From the NCBI RefSeq assembly GCF_026626885.1, contig NZ_JAPNOA010000018.1, positions 62,001-126,000 on the forward strand: a DNA stretch of 64,000 bases, given 5' to 3'. Positions within the stretch are counted from its first letter, which is position 1, and each line of letters opens with the position of its first letter. The notes beneath the pieces are model-generated. The model was not told where the DNA came from. It saw nothing but the letters and a program-made list of their open reading frames with translations, and did no database searches. The stretch comes from Parathalassolituus penaei. GTDB taxonomy: Bacteria; Pseudomonadota; Gammaproteobacteria; Pseudomonadales; Oceanobacteraceae. Positions 61,864-64,000 of this stretch are shown one piece after another. Both the position numbers and the translations under genes were made by a program.

Positions 61864-62673
61864 ATGAGTGACGTCGGCTCCCTCTCTGCCAGTTATTCTT
61901 CTTATTCAGGCGCGTCTGCCAGTACTCAGGCCAGTGCGCAGCAGTTGTCGTCCGGGCAACGTATTTCAAGTGCGGCCGGTGACGCCGCCGGCATGGCCAT
62001 TGGCTCGCGGATGTCGGCGCAGCTGAGTGGTATGGATATGGCGGCCCGCAACAGTATGGACGGTGTGTCGATGGTGCAAACCGCCAGCGGTGCGCTGGAT
62101 ACTTTGACCTCCAATATGTCGCGGATGCGTGAACTCGCTGTGCAGGCGGGTAACGGCACGCTCAATGATTCCGATCGGGCGGCGATCCAGTCGGAGATCA
62201 ATCAGCTTAACGAACAGAACTCCAGCCTGCTGGAAGATGCCAACTACAACGGTCAGGCGCTGTTTCAGAACAGCCAGCCAATGCAGCTGCAGACCGGCCC
62301 GAATGCCGGTGATACCACCGAGCTGGCAACCGGTGATCTGCTGCAAACTCTGAAAGATTCCGGGGTGTTTTCGTTGGACGTCAGCAGCTCGGATGCTGCG
62401 AGTATGAGTCTGTCGACGCTGGATCTGGCGCTGTCGCAGGTAGGTGAGCGGCAATCGGGGCTGGGCGCGTTAAGTAACCGGCTTGATAGCAATCTCGATA
62501 ACCTGGCAGAACGGCGACTGAATACCGCCGCCGCACAAAGCCGGATTATGGATACTGATATTGCCAAGGCGGCCAGTGAGTGGAGTTCATCGCAGATAAA
62601 AGATCAGATGCAGCTGGCCATGCAGGCGCAAGCCAATGCCCATGCGGGTGATATGTTGCAGTTGCTGGGCTGA
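61864..62673 (+). CDS. Short flagellin
   Basis: 269 residues. The N-terminal D0/D1 helices (TQASAQQLSSGQRISSAAGDAAGMAIGSRM; MRELAVQAGNGTLNDSDRAAIQ; LNEQNSSLLEDANYNG) and C-terminal D1/D0 (GALSNRLDSNLDNLAERRLNT; RIMDTDIAKAASEWSSSQI) are intact, but the variable D2/D3 part is almost absent. The N-terminus lacks the usual MALxVNTN sequence. AGGGGT is 8 bases before the ATG. No other flagellar gene is nearby; it may be a minor or specialised flagellin. Confidence 0.88.
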   Translation: MSDVGSLSASYSSYSGASASTQASAQQLSSGQRISSAAGDAAGMAIGSRMSAQLSGMDMAARNSMDGVSMVQTASGALDTLTSNMSRMRELAVQAGNGTLNDSDRAAIQSEINQLNEQNSSLLEDANYNGQALFQNSQPMQLQTGPNAGDTTELATGDLLQTLKDSGVFSLDVSSSDAASMSLSTLDLALSQVGERQSGLGALSNRLDSNLDNLAERRLNTAAAQSRIMDTDIAKAASEWSSSQIKDQMQLAMQAQANAHAGDMLQLLG

Positions 62674-62737
62674 CGGGGTGGCTCAATAAGTGGATGTGCG
62701 AGTGTTGGGAAGTGCTTGTTTGTTCTGACGAGCGGTT

Positions 62738-62780
62738 GTTTGACGTTGGTTTGAGTGTTTTGACGTTGGCTTGAATAGTT
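62738..62780 (+). repeat. Short direct repeat in flagellin 3' region
   Basis: TTTGACGTTGGTTTGAGTG and TTTGACGTTGGCTTGAATAG occur in tandem between the flagellin stop and its terminator. Confidence 0.6.
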
Positions 62781-62816
62781 TGAAGTTGTCAGTAGCAAGA
62801 TGTTGGTTATAGCTCA

Positions 62817-62849
62817 GGGGTAACACCACGCGGTGTTACCCCTTTTTTT
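62817..62849 (+). terminator. Terminator after flagellin
   Basis: GGGGTAACACC-ACGC-GGTGTTACCCC is a perfect 11-bp stem followed by seven T. Confidence 0.92.
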
Positions 62850-62920
62850 GTACAGCGGGTTTTGCCCCATACGCTTTCGGTACGAGTTTTCTCTATGAGG
62901 CGTGCGCAGGGCAAACCGGC

Positions 62921-63616
62921 TTACAGGCTGATGGTATCCAGCACGTCGTACATCTTCTGCAGCCATACTTTCACACGCTGACGCTCCAGCATACCCAGGG
63001 TTTCAATGCTGTCGCCCTTGTTGTTGATGGCTTTCCAGAAGCTGGTGTTGTGCAGGTCGATCTTCTGCATGGAGCCTTCGTTCAGCTTCGGCATGGAGAT
63101 GATGGTGGCACCCAGCTCTTCCGCGCGGGCTTTTTCGGCAGACTGTTCGAAAATGGAGAAGTCGGAGCAACGGCCGTAGTTCTGCACCAGAATGTAGTTC
63201 GGCTTGTCGCCGTAGGTGTCGAACAGGTGGTTCAGCAGGTTAACGGAATCCTTGCTGCCATCGATCACGTGCCAGAAGTTCACCTGAATACCCAGTTCAT
63301 CAAACAGGGTAAACAGGTCTGAATCTTCCACCCAACGCGCTACCGGAGCAAACGTCTGTGCTGCCAGATCAATCAGCACACTGTGCTCAGGATCTTCTGC
63401 AAAACACTCACCAATCAGGTCCAGGCTTTCGTAACTGTCGACCACGGTTTTGTGGGCGTAATCTTCGTAGAAACGACGGAAAGACTGGTGGGAACGGTCG
63501 GTGTCGAAACCGGTGAATGGTTTCTTCTGGTCAATAAAGTACTGGGCCAGAACACGAGACAGCACTGACTTGCCAACGCCGCCTTTTTCACCGCCGATAA
63601 AGTTAAGAGATCCCAT
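62921..63616 (-). CDS. ParA/MinD-type P-loop ATPase
   Basis: 231 residues. Deviant Walker A GGEKGGVGKSVLSR (about 8-21) with the signature Lys, and HSVLIDLAAQT as Walker B. Related to ParA-like proteins used in plasmid mobilisation or positioning. No ParB, relaxase or partition site is adjacent, so its role is open. ATG at 63616 with AAGGA upstream; longer in-frame starts lack a ribosome site. Confidence 0.82.
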   Translation of the reverse strand: MGSLNFIGGEKGGVGKSVLSRVLAQYFIDQKKPFTGFDTDRSHQSFRRFYEDYAHKTVVDSYESLDLIGECFAEDPEHSVLIDLAAQTFAPVARWVEDSDLFTLFDELGIQVNFWHVIDGSKDSVNLLNHLFDTYGDKPNYILVQNYGRCSDFSIFEQSAEKARAEELGATIISMPKLNEGSMQKIDLHNTSFWKAINNKGDSIETLGMLERQRVKVWLQKMYDVLDTISL

Positions 63617-63837
63617 GGTTTTCAGTTCCTTGCTTGAGTGGTAAGGCTGGTGGTTTCTGTCGTGAAAGTCAGCCGTCCGGATAGGGGCGTGAACCTTAGG
63701 GATAATTGCGCAGACATGCAACAGGAAAGGAGCGGGTGGTTCAGACGGTGTGGACTTTATTGGCAGAGTGCCGGGTATTGGCTGGATAAGATGGCTGTAT
63801 GTGCTTATCATGGGTACATTGTACACGGAGGTTCCGG

Positions 63838-64000
63838 GTGATTACCTTTATCGAACTGGAAAGTTTCAGGAAGCGCCGTAGCACCTTGATGGACGATGAC
63901 GAGTTCCGGGAGTTGCAGCAAACGCTTATTGTCAATCCGGAGCTGGGTCCGGTGATATCTGGTACGGGAGGCTTTCGCAAGTTGCGCTGGTCCCGTCCCG
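63838..64000 (+). CDS. HigB/RelE-family toxin (partial, runs off window)
   Basis: 54 residues visible. ITFIELESFRKR ... LMDDDEFRELQQTLIVNPELG ... ISGTGGFRKLRW matches the start of HigB2/RelE-like mRNA interferases. GTG start with GGAGG 6 bases upstream. GTAC-ATT-GTAC at about 63814-63824 may be the operator. The antitoxin should follow just outside the window. Confidence 0.8.
   Translation, partial: MITFIELESFRKRRSTLMDDDEFRELQQTLIVNPELGPVISGTGGFRKLRWSRP

Noticed and set aside
62921-63616. ParA-like gene as evidence of a plasmid origin
   Set aside because: No ParB, replication gene or iteron array is present and the surroundings are chromosomal.

Overview
The window looks like chromosomal DNA of a free-living, probably marine, gammaproteobacterium of the Oceanospirillales/Pseudomonas-like kind. 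This is an inference from gene content: an NAD-dependent molybdenum formate dehydrogenase, a LutABC plus FAD/Fe-S D-lactate oxidation set, CysTWA sulfate uptake, HrpB, SbcB, a DUF349 protein, c-di-GMP signalling, flagellin and several REP-like palindromes. No rRNA, tRNA or CRISPR was seen.

Layout. 0.4-11.0 kb is a defence island: a small XRE regulator, hsdM, a DUF1016 nuclease, hsdS, a broken darT with an intact darG, hsdR and a YgjP-type metallopeptidase. 11.2-14.1 kb holds a MITE-like element, an EF-hand protein, a small unknown protein, a LysR regulator and an esterase. 14.1-21.6 kb is a ModE-like regulator divergent from fdsGBA-fdhD-fdsD. 21.7-23.2 kb has a cupin and an MpaB-type protein. 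23.5-30.7 kb is lactate use (PdhR/LldR-like regulator, lutABC, D-lactate dehydrogenase). 31.3-35.5 kb is a histidine kinase overlapping a REC-PAS-GGDEF-EAL regulator. 35.6-49.0 kb is mostly housekeeping: a SHOCT protein, a DUF4124/TPR protein, hrpB, a glyoxalase-fold protein, TusA, a PQQ-type sugar dehydrogenase, a DUF349 protein and sbcB. 50.2-51.9 kb is AT-rich with a cold-shock/zinc-ribbon membrane protein. 51.9-58.9 kb is sulfate uptake (sbp, mop, hydrolase, then cysTWA-cysB). The end holds an NCS2-type permease, a short flagellin, a ParA-like ATPase and the start of a HigB/RelE-type toxin.

The most unusual content is between the genes. Fourteen full copies and one fragment of a roughly 246-bp element occupy seven intergenic loci (23.2, 30.8, 38.5, 42.5-43.2, 49.2-50.1, 54.0-54.9 and 60.6-61.6 kb), all in the same orientation. 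Each copy carries a series of hairpins with compensatory base changes between copies. Most are bordered by 7-bp tandem repeats (GCCCGAC, GTCCGAC, GTCAGAC, ACCCGAC, TCTGGCG types), and six carry a REP-like palindrome at the same place. I do not recognise this compound repeat as a described family.

The second notable feature is in the defence island: DarT has lost its middle and is frameshifted, while the DarG antitoxin next to it remains complete, all inside the type I restriction-modification locus.
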